Below are positions 1-7,953 of a DNA stretch of 29,252 nucleotides, piece after piece (position 1 is the stretch's first letter; every line of letters starts with the position of its first letter). The position numbers and the translations under genes are program-made. The DNA comes from a virus. The DNA lies in the IMG/VR virus record IMGVR_UViG_3300005096_000053, positions 3,416 through 32,667 of that record; one strand, 5' to 3'. The notes beneath the pieces are model-generated. The model was not told the origin of the DNA. It did not search any database and saw nothing but the letters and a program-made list of their open reading frames with translations.

Positions 1-2071
1 CCCAATTGACTGGGCCAGTTCTCGCGTCAGTTATATACCCCAAGTCAGCCGTAGTTGCGCCGGTTGTCGTGGCGACAACATCGCTGAGGCGTGGGGTCTG
101 CATTGCCGAAAGCAGAGTTTTGCCGACAAAATCGTAAAACCCGTTGTCGGTAGTTGTACCTACAGCACCCATGTCGCCCAAGGTCGGGCCGCCTGAATTA
201 TCGACGTCTAGCGCCCCGTTTGCCACCATCCGGACATCGTTTGTCAAATCCGCTACCACCAAGGGTGCAAAGCTTGAGCCCTGCATTGGAATGCTATAGG
301 TGGTCTTGTCTAAGCGGCTTAGCAATGTATGGTTATCCCGAATGGTTGGGGCGCCACCAGTGATGGTTATCCCTTCGCAGATATTGTTTTCCACCACAGT
401 ATCAGCATTGGAAAAAATCCTGATTGTCGGGGCGGGGTAATTGAAAAACCCGTCATGGTGATCGGTGAGCCCGTCGCCGTTAACATCGCCGTGCCACGGC
501 CTGGTCAAAGTGTTATTTCTAATCAGACTGTTAGTCAAAAGCACTTCGTTTGTAATGCCGTGAACCAACGTGCCGCATAATAGATTGCCTTCGATCAGCC
601 AGTTGTCATAAGTGCCGCCGAAAAGGTTCTGCATGAGAATGCCCTGCAATGCAGGCCCGTAATTAGCTGATGAGAACCATGTGTCGACACCGTTGTTTGT
701 TAGAAAACTGGCTTGCCCAAAAGCAATCAGCGTCGCGGGGACAGCAATGGAATCTCCTGGGTCACCCGCAATAGTGACTGCATTCGACCCCCAGCGCTGC
801 AGGAAAACATCTGACGTTGCGCCGGCGGAGAGCGCTGATGGAATTGTAAACGTGATGGGGCCAGAATCGGAAACCGCACGAATGATGGCGCCATCATCAG
901 CAGGGAACACAACCGTATAATCGGCAGTGACAAACTTAATCGGTTTGACGCTAGATAGGGCGGGGGGCATCAACATGCCCTCAGTACCAGGGATTAGCCT
1001 GTTGCCCCTAATGACAACATCGTTGATATTTCCGGTGGTCCCGCCTCTGGCGTAGGTCTGAACAAGGTCCGGGTGCAAGAATGTCCCGTCCCCAGTCTGA
1101 TCGTAGAAATCGTTGTTTTCGATTAGAACCCCAACGGTATCGGTATCCCCGAACCCTGGAGTTACGTTGATCAGGTCCGCCCAGAGTAGTGTCGCTGTGT
1201 TATTTGTGATCGTAATGTTGGTTCCGGCGACGGCTACCCCATAAGCCATGTTTTGGAAGGAGCATCCATCAACCGTAAGAGTGTCGCAGCCAAATTCACA
1301 TAAGATACCCCTAACCTGGAAATCCATTGTGGAGCCGTCGCGGGGCTTACCTAAGTCAGAACTAAAGCCACAGCCATAAAACCCAATGTTTTCCGATTCA
1401 GCGGTGTTCCCGACAACGACAATCGGAGCGCGCGTATAATTTGAGAATGAACTTAGAGGCGCGAACCAATCAACCTCACGGAAATCAATATTACCGGTCT
1501 TTGCTGGGCCTGGGCCAGCAAATAGCCACAGATTTAGAATACCCCTGTCATTGGTGTCTCGACTGCGGACTGTAATGATATTTGTGTGGCTGTCGAGCTT
1601 GCCAAAAGCATTCATTGTATTAGGGTGGTTACCCGGCCTGAGGTAGATGGTCGCCCCAGTGTCGGCGGCCTCTGCCGCATCAATCGCAGCCAGAAGCTCT
1701 GCGCCACCACCCAATATGTCGTAGGCGTTTGCGTCTATATTAATTGTGATTGCGCTTGAAACCGGCCCACTTGTTGACGTATCGGTTGCCGATATCGTTA
1801 ATGAGTATGGCCCAAGATTTAATCCCGCCGCTGTCCCTGCTGCTGAAGGCGTTAAGATGCCAGCGCCTGTAATGCTCCAATGAGTGGAGCCTGTACCAAC
1901 TGTAATGCTGGCGCCCGTGATCGCGCCGGCAATTAGCACGCTAGTCCCACCAGCCCCAGTCTCGCTTAGGTTGCCAAAATTGCGCGATGGTGCGAATTGA
2001 GCCGCCCCGCCGGGCAAAGTTATTCCGCCCAATACCGCCGGGCTTACGAGATTTAGGCCAAGATCAAGCAT
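1..2071 (-). CDS. Tailspike/tail fibre with right-handed beta-helix (C-terminus cut by window edge)
   Basis: The frame is open from an ATG at 2071 to the window edge, giving 690 residues without a stop. An N-terminal stretch of about 120 residues looks like an Ig/cadherin-like module rich in Ser, Thr and Gly. It is followed by a pectate-lyase/NosD-type start (an 'LLAAIDAAEAADTGATIYL' segment near residue 125) and many short repeats with turn Asn and Gly residues, as in parallel beta-helix tailspikes. Such proteins bind or cut host surface polysaccharide. Around residue 529 there is a DVNGDG loop like a dockerin/EF-hand calcium site. Residues about 375-470 repeat a beta module also present in the fibre gene at 2363-3889. 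The start overlaps the upstream stop as TAATG, so translation is probably coupled. Function is inferred from fold-like patterns; the catalytic type cannot be read here. Confidence 0.8.
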   Translation of the reverse strand, partial: MLDLGLNLVSPAVLGGITLPGGAAQFAPSRNFGNLSETGAGGTSVLIAGAITGASITVGTGSTHWSITGAGILTPSAAGTAAGLNLGPYSLTISATDTSTSGPVSSAITINIDANAYDILGGGAELLAAIDAAEAADTGATIYLRPGNHPNTMNAFGKLDSHTNIITVRSRDTNDRGILNLWLFAGPGPAKTGNIDFREVDWFAPLSSFSNYTRAPIVVVGNTAESENIGFYGCGFSSDLGKPRDGSTMDFQVRGILCEFGCDTLTVDGCSFQNMAYGVAVAGTNITITNNTATLLWADLINVTPGFGDTDTVGVLIENNDFYDQTGDGTFLHPDLVQTYARGGTTGNINDVVIRGNRLIPGTEGMLMPPALSSVKPIKFVTADYTVVFPADDGAIIRAVSDSGPITFTIPSALSAGATSDVFLQRWGSNAVTIAGDPGDSIAVPATLIAFGQASFLTNNGVDTWFSSANYGPALQGILMQNLFGGTYDNWLIEGNLLCGTLVHGITNEVLLTNSLIRNNTLTRPWHGDVNGDGLTDHHDGFFNYPAPTIRIFSNADTVVENNICEGITITGGAPTIRDNHTLLSRLDKTTYSIPMQGSSFAPLVVADLTNDVRMVANGALDVDNSGGPTLGDMGAVGTTTDNGFYDFVGKTLLSAMQTPRLSDVVATTTGATTADLGYITDARTGPVNW

Positions 2072-2334
2072 TAATAAAGCGCCCAGATGTCCGTTGCGGT
2101 CCCGCCAAGCATCAACCGACTTACTCGAATTGGATTATAGCCCGCCTGGAGTGGAATATTCGTCCTTGTCGTGCCGTCAGCCTGCTGGATTGTGGCCGAA
2201 CCAGCCCCGCCAACAAGAAGCGCCCGACAAACGCCAAACTCTAGGTCATTGTTATCATCCTTCGTCGCCGGGACGATAAGGTCCGCCGGGGTATCCAATC
2301 CAGCCGACTTGTTTTTAAACATATTACTCGCCAT
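2071..2334 (-). CDS. Head spike base-like protein (RCAP_Rcc01079-type)
   Basis: This is an 87-residue protein with the pattern of the spike base family named after Rhodobacter capsulatus GTA protein Rcc01079: an N-terminal 'GLDTPADLIVPATKDD', a central 'CRALLVGGAGSA', then 'PLQAGYNPIRVSRL' and a C-terminus ending in an aliphatic/aromatic 'WALY'. In the GTA the protein anchors the spike fibre to the capsid. A ribosome binding site (AGGATGAG) lies before the ATG. It sits between two fibre-like genes, which fits a base for a surface fibre. The family match is from memory of its motifs, not a search. Confidence 0.7.
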   Translation of the reverse strand: MASNMFKNKSAGLDTPADLIVPATKDDNNDLEFGVCRALLVGGAGSATIQQADGTTRTNIPLQAGYNPIRVSRLMLGGTATDIWALY

Positions 2335-2362
2335 TATCTCATCCTAGTGTTATTAGAAAGGA

Positions 2363-3889
2363 TTACCCTTCCCATCTGGCCCTAAAAAGCATATTCTGAG
2401 TTGTGCCGCGAAGCTGAAGCGTGCCACTCGTCACCACCTCAAGCATCGTTAGTTCATTCGCGCCGATCCTTGGAGGCAGGTCATAGCCTGACCTTACAAG
2501 CTTCTTCGCGTCTCCAGCCGCGTCTTCTATATGCTGCCCATAAACGCAATTCGCGACGAATGCTACCGTTGAGTTGAGCCCAACCCCAATGGCACCCGCC
2601 GATGTCCCGCCGATAACCTGCGCAAATGTTGCCTCAATATTCTCTTCGGGAAGCCCACAAAACACCGTGAATTTATTGTCTGCATTGGCGGCGGATGGCC
2701 GCACAACCCCGGCGACCGCGTAAGTCCATGAAGCTGTGCCATCTCCACCAATCATAATGATAGGCTTGCGATTAAAGGCGTTCCAGACGCTCCATTTCCT
2801 AAGTTGGCCATACGATAAATGACAGGTCACCTGCCCCGCCGTGGCGTCGATTAGGATCGTCCCGAGATATGTCCCCTTAGTTGCATCCACGGTATATGTG
2901 GACGTGCCGTTCCGGGCGGTCATTGAGATTTTATTTGTGTAAAGCCCCCCGGTACGCTCAATCTCCGTGGTTGCGGCCCCTGTGCCCCTATCTCCACTGT
3001 CTAAGGCTGAATTTGACCACGCCGGCCCCGTTCCAATTCGCTGTGTCGTCCCGTCCTTAAAGGCGAATACGTCGTACAGGGTATTCACTAAATGCTGCGA
3101 AACCAATGTAAGAGTTAGCTCAGCAAATTCCTCTGAAACATACCTATTTCCATCATAAAAAGGCAGCAGATTCCCGTTAAATGGGGTATAATAAACAGCG
3201 GATGAAGAGGCGCTATCTGCCGCCAGAATGGGCGTGCCAGATACACTGGTCAGCCTCCCCTGGGGGATGATAGAAAGCGTCGGCGTGTTAAGTCTTGAGC
3301 TTTCCTTCACATGCCATCCGGCGCCATCTGAGACCAGCGTCACGCCTTCGTGCTGATACCTCAGGATCAACTCACTGGCACCATCAATAAGTTGCCCGCC
3401 TGAAGCCGCCAGCGTCAAAGTATTTGCCGTGCCGATATTCTTAAAAGTGGCTAGCCAGTTATCTCCTACAGTAACGGCAGATGGCAATGTGAACTGAATG
3501 GCGCCCCCAGTCGGATCACCGAGAATCGTCTTGCCTTGATCAAGCTCAACCACCGTGTAATTCGTCGTCTTGGTGATCACGGGCGAGATCGGCGTGGCCT
3601 CATCATTCGAATACCCTGATGTATCCAAGGCGCCTGGTAGATTGTCCTCGGTATTTGTACCGATAATTAGCTTATAAGCTCCAATCCCAATATATCTTGC
3701 GTTAACATAACCTGCGCTATCTGCCTCTATCGGATTATCGGCAGGAACGTTGAGTTCTCTATCAAGAAAGACATTCTTAAGGTCCGTTGTCAGCGCGTCA
3801 TAAACATAAATTTCGGCATTCGGAACAGGCTTACCATTACTGTCCAACACCCGATCAATCGTTACGGGCAATAGCAGATTATCAACCAT
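2363..3889 (-). CDS. Tail fibre / spike fibre protein
   Basis: This is a 508-residue structural protein. The first 80 residues ('GKPVPNAEIYVYDALT', 'NPIEADSAGYVNARY') follow the N-terminal pattern of many phage tail fibres that attach to the tail machine. Residues about 105-197 form a beta-rich module with the cadence 'YTVVELDQGKTI ... IQFTLPSAVTVG ... TLTLAASGGQLIDG ... VTLVSDGAGWHV', also present in the neighbouring tailspike. The rest is Ser, Thr and Gly rich without a recognisable enzyme motif. The start has a GGAGC ribosome binding site seven bases upstream. It could be the fibre partner of the spike base protein encoded just downstream. Confidence 0.75.
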   Translation of the reverse strand: MVDNLLLPVTIDRVLDSNGKPVPNAEIYVYDALTTDLKNVFLDRELNVPADNPIEADSAGYVNARYIGIGAYKLIIGTNTEDNLPGALDTSGYSNDEATPISPVITKTTNYTVVELDQGKTILGDPTGGAIQFTLPSAVTVGDNWLATFKNIGTANTLTLAASGGQLIDGASELILRYQHEGVTLVSDGAGWHVKESSRLNTPTLSIIPQGRLTSVSGTPILAADSASSSAVYYTPFNGNLLPFYDGNRYVSEEFAELTLTLVSQHLVNTLYDVFAFKDGTTQRIGTGPAWSNSALDSGDRGTGAATTEIERTGGLYTNKISMTARNGTSTYTVDATKGTYLGTILIDATAGQVTCHLSYGQLRKWSVWNAFNRKPIIMIGGDGTASWTYAVAGVVRPSAANADNKFTVFCGLPEENIEATFAQVIGGTSAGAIGVGLNSTVAFVANCVYGQHIEDAAGDAKKLVRSGYDLPPRIGANELTMLEVVTSGTLQLRGTTQNMLFRARWEG

Positions 3890-3916
3890 TTAGTAGCTCC
3901 AGATCAATCTCATCGG

Positions 3917-3945
3917 TTGTCATTGTCGTTCCAGTTTTGTATGTT
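3917..3945 (+). promoter_or_regulatory. Candidate sigma70 promoter for the plus-strand membrane gene
   Basis: TTGTCA (3917-3922) is followed after exactly 17 bases by TATGTT (3940-3945). The expected start of transcription falls at or one base before the ATG at 3953, so the mRNA would be leaderless. This agrees with the absence of a Shine-Dalgarno sequence. Read by eye; not tested. Confidence 0.45.
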
Positions 3946-3952
3946 CGCGGCC

Positions 3953-4162
3953 ATGGAAAACTTTGAATTCTTCAAGCTGATGTCGGTCATTCTATTCGCC
4001 AATATCCTAACCGTGGCCTTCGTTTACGGAATGTATATGTGGACGTGGCACGAGAAAAATGGGTCCGTTAAATCTGCGAGGGCGACAGGGCATATAGCAA
4101 GTATTCTGCTTGTTTTCGGATTCCTAGTGGCTGGCCTTACGGCTTGGGGTTTTAATTCCTAA
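3953..4162 (+). CDS. Small two-helix membrane protein, moron-like
   Basis: This 69-residue protein is encoded opposite to all surrounding late genes and fills the only 270-base gap between two of them. It has two strongly hydrophobic segments (about residues 8-31 and 45-65), with a short polar, mostly basic loop (WHEKNGSVKSARATGH) between them, and the C-terminus is two residues past a Gly-Phe. An in-frame ATG at 3941 would give four more residues; 3953 is preferred because the promoter is placed seven bases before it. Its stop overlaps the convergent stop of the gene ending at 4159. Expression from its own promoter within a late operon is typical of morons (lysogenic conversion or superinfection exclusion). 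A small holin is an alternative. Function is unknown. Confidence 0.6.
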   Translation: MENFEFFKLMSVILFANILTVAFVYGMYMWTWHEKNGSVKSARATGHIASILLVFGFLVAGLTAWGFNS

Positions 4163-6186
4163 AGCTCATTCGGAGCTATCTCCGCCCCAACAAACGCCGC
4201 CGGAATATCCGCTTTCCTGAAAACCTCCATAAGTGGTTTTGATTTTGCAATCCTAGCCACTGCGGTCGAAACCTTTTTTGGGTCGTCAGAAGCCAGCAAA
4301 ATACCAATCTCTTTGGCCATCCGACGATTTACCACCGATTTAACCCGCCCGGCGCCAAGGATCATTCCCGTGAACGCTAAGCCTCGAACATCGCCCGTTA
4401 GGGCGGAGTAACCAGCCCCAGACCCGGCAAGCCCTAATTCTACGAACTGGCGTGCTGTAGTTGAGTTGCCGAAAGCACTCCTGGCTCGATCCATGATCCG
4501 TTCGACATGCAAGAACGCCTCTAGTTTTCTGGCCCCATCATCACCCAGAGCAAGGCGAACCTGAGCCCGAGATTGCTTGGAATTAAACATGGAGTTTATC
4601 ACGTCACGGCGGTCATTAACTCGACTAATCCGATTTACTATTTCTGCCGCAAAACCTTCCCGGAATAATTTCTTCTCCGGTGCGCTCATCTTACCAAGAG
4701 CGCGGCGAGCCTCCTCGATTGGCATCCTGGTTCCGACAAATTTCTGCCCCGCCTCAAGGGCGTCCTGTGCCCCAAAGAATTTAGCTGCACCAGCCCTAGC
4801 GTCTCCATAAGCAGGGACTACCCGGTCAAGCTCTTTACGTAGGTCAGACGAAAGGCTGGTTAGCGTCCGCCCGAATTCACCGCCGGACCGAACCTCTTTC
4901 CCTGCCATATCATCTAGTTCGCGCTTAACGTAATCCCAGAATTGCAAATTAGGATAAGTCGGGACACCATTCTTTCCCTTTCGGAATGAAATCTGCCCAT
5001 CGTCCGTCACCTTGACAACATTATTAAACCCACCGAATCCATCGGCAATAGCACGACTTTTCCCGCGCTCCGAGGCGCGCTTCATGGCCCTAGCCACTTC
5101 CGGGCTGCCCATCAGCCTTTCAAGCTCTGGGGTGACGATGCCTCTAGAGCCTTCCTTATAGGCCTTAGCGTATGCGGGCTTGTTGGCCTTCCTGGCGGCG
5201 CTCATTAAGCCTTCACGGGTCGCTGTGGCGTCTGTATTCCCTACTACACGGCGGATTTGATCCGTGATCCGTCCGCCCTGTCCGGCGAAACGCTCGTTTA
5301 CAGGAACCTCTAGTGCCGTTCTGGCTTCAGATGAAAGGTTCGCCGCTGATCGGGCAAGAGCACGAGTTTGCTCCCCACCCTGGTCAAGATTAATAACAGG
5401 TGCGCCAGAAGCCTGCGCCGTAAGTAAATCCGCTTCGGCAAGCCCCTCACCTAACTGCCTATCGGTATCAATAGCCCCCGCAACACGCTTTGCGGCCTCC
5501 CCTTTTGAATCAATCGCAGAAGCCACCCCGCCTCGGACTTTATTAACCCCTGATTTGACTAATCTACCAGCACCAACCGCACCCGCAATTGCAATGGGAG
5601 CAACCGCACCGGCTACGCCGCCTGTCACCGCGCCTACACCAGCCGATTTAGCGCGATTCTCAAATCCACCCTCAGCCGAACCAAACCCTTCAACCGCACC
5701 AAACCCAGCGCCGGCCACTCCAGCGCGGGCTACTCGCCCTATGGTGCTGGCTCCTTGTAAGGCCGCCCCTACAGGTAAAATGCCGCCGGCGATGACCCCG
5801 CCAATTTCAGCCGCCCCTGAAATAATTGGATGATCTTCGCCAAATTGCTCAATTTCCGCCCGGACGTTTGCAAGCTCTGTATCATAATCCGTACTATTAA
5901 ATCGCGACCTGGCGAAAGCCTCGATCTCATCTCCAAAGCCGGCAGCAAGGCCCTGGCCAATAGCAGCGCGGGCTATGCCCGTACCGGTATCTTTGCCAAT
6001 CGGATCGGGGGAAGGTGATGGATTAGCCTGGACCGGTGCGCTATCGAATTCAGGGCCAATTCCTGACCCTTGGTTTGGAAGGAATATTGAGATTCCACTT
6101 TCTGGCGAACTTTGATTAACTTCTGGGAACGCATCAAACCCAGACTTCTGACTTACTGCGGGGAAAGCGTCGAAATCTCCCGTCAC
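4159..6186 (-). CDS. DNA ejection protein, P22 gp16-like
   Basis: This 675-residue internal head protein is the third of three ejection proteins at the gp16 position of the P22 order. After a polar, Pro- and Ser-rich N-terminus (which repeats FDAFP), residues about 85-215 are a long Gly/Ala-rich hydrophobic region (for example GVIAGGILPVGAAL and GAVTGGVAGAVAPIAIAGAV), the kind of membrane-inserting segment found in podovirus ejection proteins. The remainder is helical and charged. The start codon is GTG at 6186-6184, overlapping the upstream TGA as GTGA, so translation is coupled. P22 gp16 has 609 residues, close to this length. Assigned by position and composition; sequence similarity could not be measured. 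Confidence 0.75.
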   Translation of the reverse strand: MTGDFDAFPAVSQKSGFDAFPEVNQSSPESGISIFLPNQGSGIGPEFDSAPVQANPSPSPDPIGKDTGTGIARAAIGQGLAAGFGDEIEAFARSRFNSTDYDTELANVRAEIEQFGEDHPIISGAAEIGGVIAGGILPVGAALQGASTIGRVARAGVAGAGFGAVEGFGSAEGGFENRAKSAGVGAVTGGVAGAVAPIAIAGAVGAGRLVKSGVNKVRGGVASAIDSKGEAAKRVAGAIDTDRQLGEGLAEADLLTAQASGAPVINLDQGGEQTRALARSAANLSSEARTALEVPVNERFAGQGGRITDQIRRVVGNTDATATREGLMSAARKANKPAYAKAYKEGSRGIVTPELERLMGSPEVARAMKRASERGKSRAIADGFGGFNNVVKVTDDGQISFRKGKNGVPTYPNLQFWDYVKRELDDMAGKEVRSGGEFGRTLTSLSSDLRKELDRVVPAYGDARAGAAKFFGAQDALEAGQKFVGTRMPIEEARRALGKMSAPEKKLFREGFAAEIVNRISRVNDRRDVINSMFNSKQSRAQVRLALGDDGARKLEAFLHVERIMDRARSAFGNSTTARQFVELGLAGSGAGYSALTGDVRGLAFTGMILGAGRVKSVVNRRMAKEIGILLASDDPKKVSTAVARIAKSKPLMEVFRKADIPAAFVGAEIAPNEL

Positions 6187-7220
6187 GGCACCACCCTTAA
6201 GACCCCGTCAGGATCAAGAAATTGTGTCCCGCTTGGCAATTTAGATGCTTCCTCAGGAGTATTTACAGTAGTCGGTTCGTTGCCTCCGCTTTCAGCCAAA
6301 CCAAAATCAGGAACAACATTCCTAGTATCTAGCTGAAGCCGATTTCCAATGCCCTCATATTGATTTACTAGTTTAGAATATTGGTTTCCCTGAGAATCGA
6401 ATAGCTTCTTAGCCCGGCTCACGAAATCACTTCGCATTTCTTTCGAAAGCCTGCCGCCATTTCTGATTCGATTAACCCCGGCTTTAATTCTCTCCCCAAA
6501 TGAACCGGCGGCAGCGGCTAAGGCGAATTCACTTTCACGAACAACGGACCCTGGATCAAGCACCTTCATATAATTAAATATCAGAGCCATATCACCTGCA
6601 GCCGAAGGGTCAGACGCGCTGGCGCCAACCCGGGCGAATGCGTCTCTAGCGGCGCGGTAATCTTTGCTAATTGCGGTAAATTCTTTCCGCAATCCTTGCT
6701 CAACATCAGACTTTTCTTTGGCACTCTTGTACTGGCCATTCTGTTCAGCGAAAGCGGAATCCAATCTCTTTAACCCAAGCTCTGTTTCCTTAAGTTTTCT
6801 TGAGAAATCGAATTCCTCCCTCTTAAGCTGTCTGTCCTTTGCCTTACCGGCTGTATCTGCGTCAAAACGTCGCTCCTGCAATCCAAACGCGCGGTCAGCA
6901 TTGCTCTGCGCCTGCTGGCGTCCCGCCTGAGCCGCACCACGGCTTTCGGCCTGGGATCGAGCCTGCTGTAGGGCTTGCAAACCCATGGCTGCTAGTGAGG
7001 GGTCACCAGACCCAATCATTTGGATGGCTATATCCTCAGAAGAGCCTTGCCCCTTAGCCAATTCGGCCAAGGATGAAAAAGCCTCTTTCTGGGTTGCCTC
7101 TCGACGGGAATTCTTAAGCCCAACCCCAATCTCACCAACCGCCGATCCAAGATTAGCAAGGCTCTGACCTATGCGGCTCTGCGGCGCCCTGGGCTGGACC
7201 TGGGGAATAATCGTAACCAT
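6183..7220 (-). CDS. DNA ejection protein, P22 gp20-like
   Basis: This is a 345-residue helical protein rich in Ala, Gln, Arg and Glu, with likely coiled coil at about residues 80-180. Its centre carries 'ALIFNYMKVLDPGSVVRESE' (about residues 218-237), a segment I recognise as conserved in podovirus ejection proteins. The C-terminus 'PSGTQFLDPDGVLRVVP' is also typical of virion internal proteins that end this way. It lies between the gp7-like and gp16-like genes, exactly the P22 gp20 place, though it is shorter than P22 gp20 (471). Its ATG overlaps the upstream stop as TAATG. Confidence 0.75.
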   Translation of the reverse strand: MVTIIPQVQPRAPQSRIGQSLANLGSAVGEIGVGLKNSRREATQKEAFSSLAELAKGQGSSEDIAIQMIGSGDPSLAAMGLQALQQARSQAESRGAAQAGRQQAQSNADRAFGLQERRFDADTAGKAKDRQLKREEFDFSRKLKETELGLKRLDSAFAEQNGQYKSAKEKSDVEQGLRKEFTAISKDYRAARDAFARVGASASDPSAAGDMALIFNYMKVLDPGSVVRESEFALAAAAGSFGERIKAGVNRIRNGGRLSKEMRSDFVSRAKKLFDSQGNQYSKLVNQYEGIGNRLQLDTRNVVPDFGLAESGGNEPTTVNTPEEASKLPSGTQFLDPDGVLRVVP

Positions 7221-7831
7221 TAGGTGAATCCTCTAGCGGCCTTCGCAAAGCCTGTCGCCGCGCCGATTAGGTTGTTAATTCCCTGCCCCCTGGTTTCAGC
7301 CAATGCGTTGTTCACTCCAGTTCTGGCGTTCGCTCGTAGCTGACCAAGCCCAAATTCAAAGTTAGCCACCTGCGATTTAACACCAGCACTCCCAGCCCGA
7401 GCGCGTGACCCAACCGCCGACAATCCAGTTAACCGATCCAATCTATCTTGGAACTGACTAAACTTCGCCCTTTGCCCGAACTGGAATAGGTCTTTCTGTG
7501 TCCCACCGGAATTAAGGTTTCCCCGTGCCGCTGCTGAACTGTCTACGGCCTCAATTCCGGCCCCTAAGGTTTCCTTAAATCCTGGGTCATCATTAAACGC
7601 GGTGAAAAATCCCTGTTGAGCCTCCCTGCCCCTAAGCCCGATAGCCGCCAGAAGGTTATTACGAGCATCATCTCCAGCCTCAATATCAGGCGAGAAGAAA
7701 TCAAGTGCTGAACCAAATTCACCCCGCGCCGCCTCTGCGCCTATATTTAGCGCCTTCGATGACTCCTGCGCCCCGCGCCGAATGTCATCTCGGGCATCAT
7801 CAACGCCGAAGAACTTATCAAAAATACCCAT
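7220..7831 (-). CDS. DNA ejection protein, P22 gp7-like
   Basis: This is a 203-residue protein starting MGIFDKFFG, a common opening of this podovirus family, followed by helical Ala/Gly/Arg-rich sequence and 'AIDSSAAARGNLNSGG'-like wording ('SSAAARGNLNSGGTQKDL', about residues 96-113) conserved in gp7-type or tail-associated internal proteins. Length is close to P22 gp7 (229). It is followed by the gp20-like and gp16-like genes with one-base TAATG coupling. In P22 the three proteins leave the head with the DNA and form a conduit through the envelope; the same role is inferred here. Confidence 0.72.
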   Translation of the reverse strand: MGIFDKFFGVDDARDDIRRGAQESSKALNIGAEAARGEFGSALDFFSPDIEAGDDARNNLLAAIGLRGREAQQGFFTAFNDDPGFKETLGAGIEAVDSSAAARGNLNSGGTQKDLFQFGQRAKFSQFQDRLDRLTGLSAVGSRARAGSAGVKSQVANFEFGLGQLRANARTGVNNALAETRGQGINNLIGAATGFAKAARGFT

Positions 7832-7832
7832 A

Positions 7833-7952
7833 TTATTCTCCGAGAAGCTGCGCGATCAGCCGGTTAATCTCATTAAAGTAAGCTCGCCAAGACGGTCGTA
7901 GATTACCGCTTTCATCCGCCAAGGGCTCGTTTGGTACTGCGGGTGCCGGCAT
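7833..7952 (-). CDS. Conserved-looking 39-residue phage protein
   Basis: This short gene lies between gp10-like and gp7-like. It starts at ATG 7952, one base after the upstream TGA, with GGAG eight bases before the ATG, and its TAA ends one base before the next ATG. The product begins MPAPAVPNEPLADESG, then 'LRPSWRAYFNEINRLIAQLL', an amphipathic helix. Short proteins of the form 'P..PLAD..G....W..Y...I' are frequent among phage structural genes. In the P22 order this slot belongs to gp26 and gp14, but it is far too short to be a tail needle. Function unknown. Confidence 0.65.
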   Translation of the reverse strand: MPAPAVPNEPLADESGNLRPSWRAYFNEINRLIAQLLGE

Positions 7953-7953
7953 G

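Noticed and set aside
5264-5833. A 189-codon Ala/Pro-rich plus-strand frame
   Set aside because: Shadow of the Gly/Ala-rich region of the ejection protein on the minus strand.
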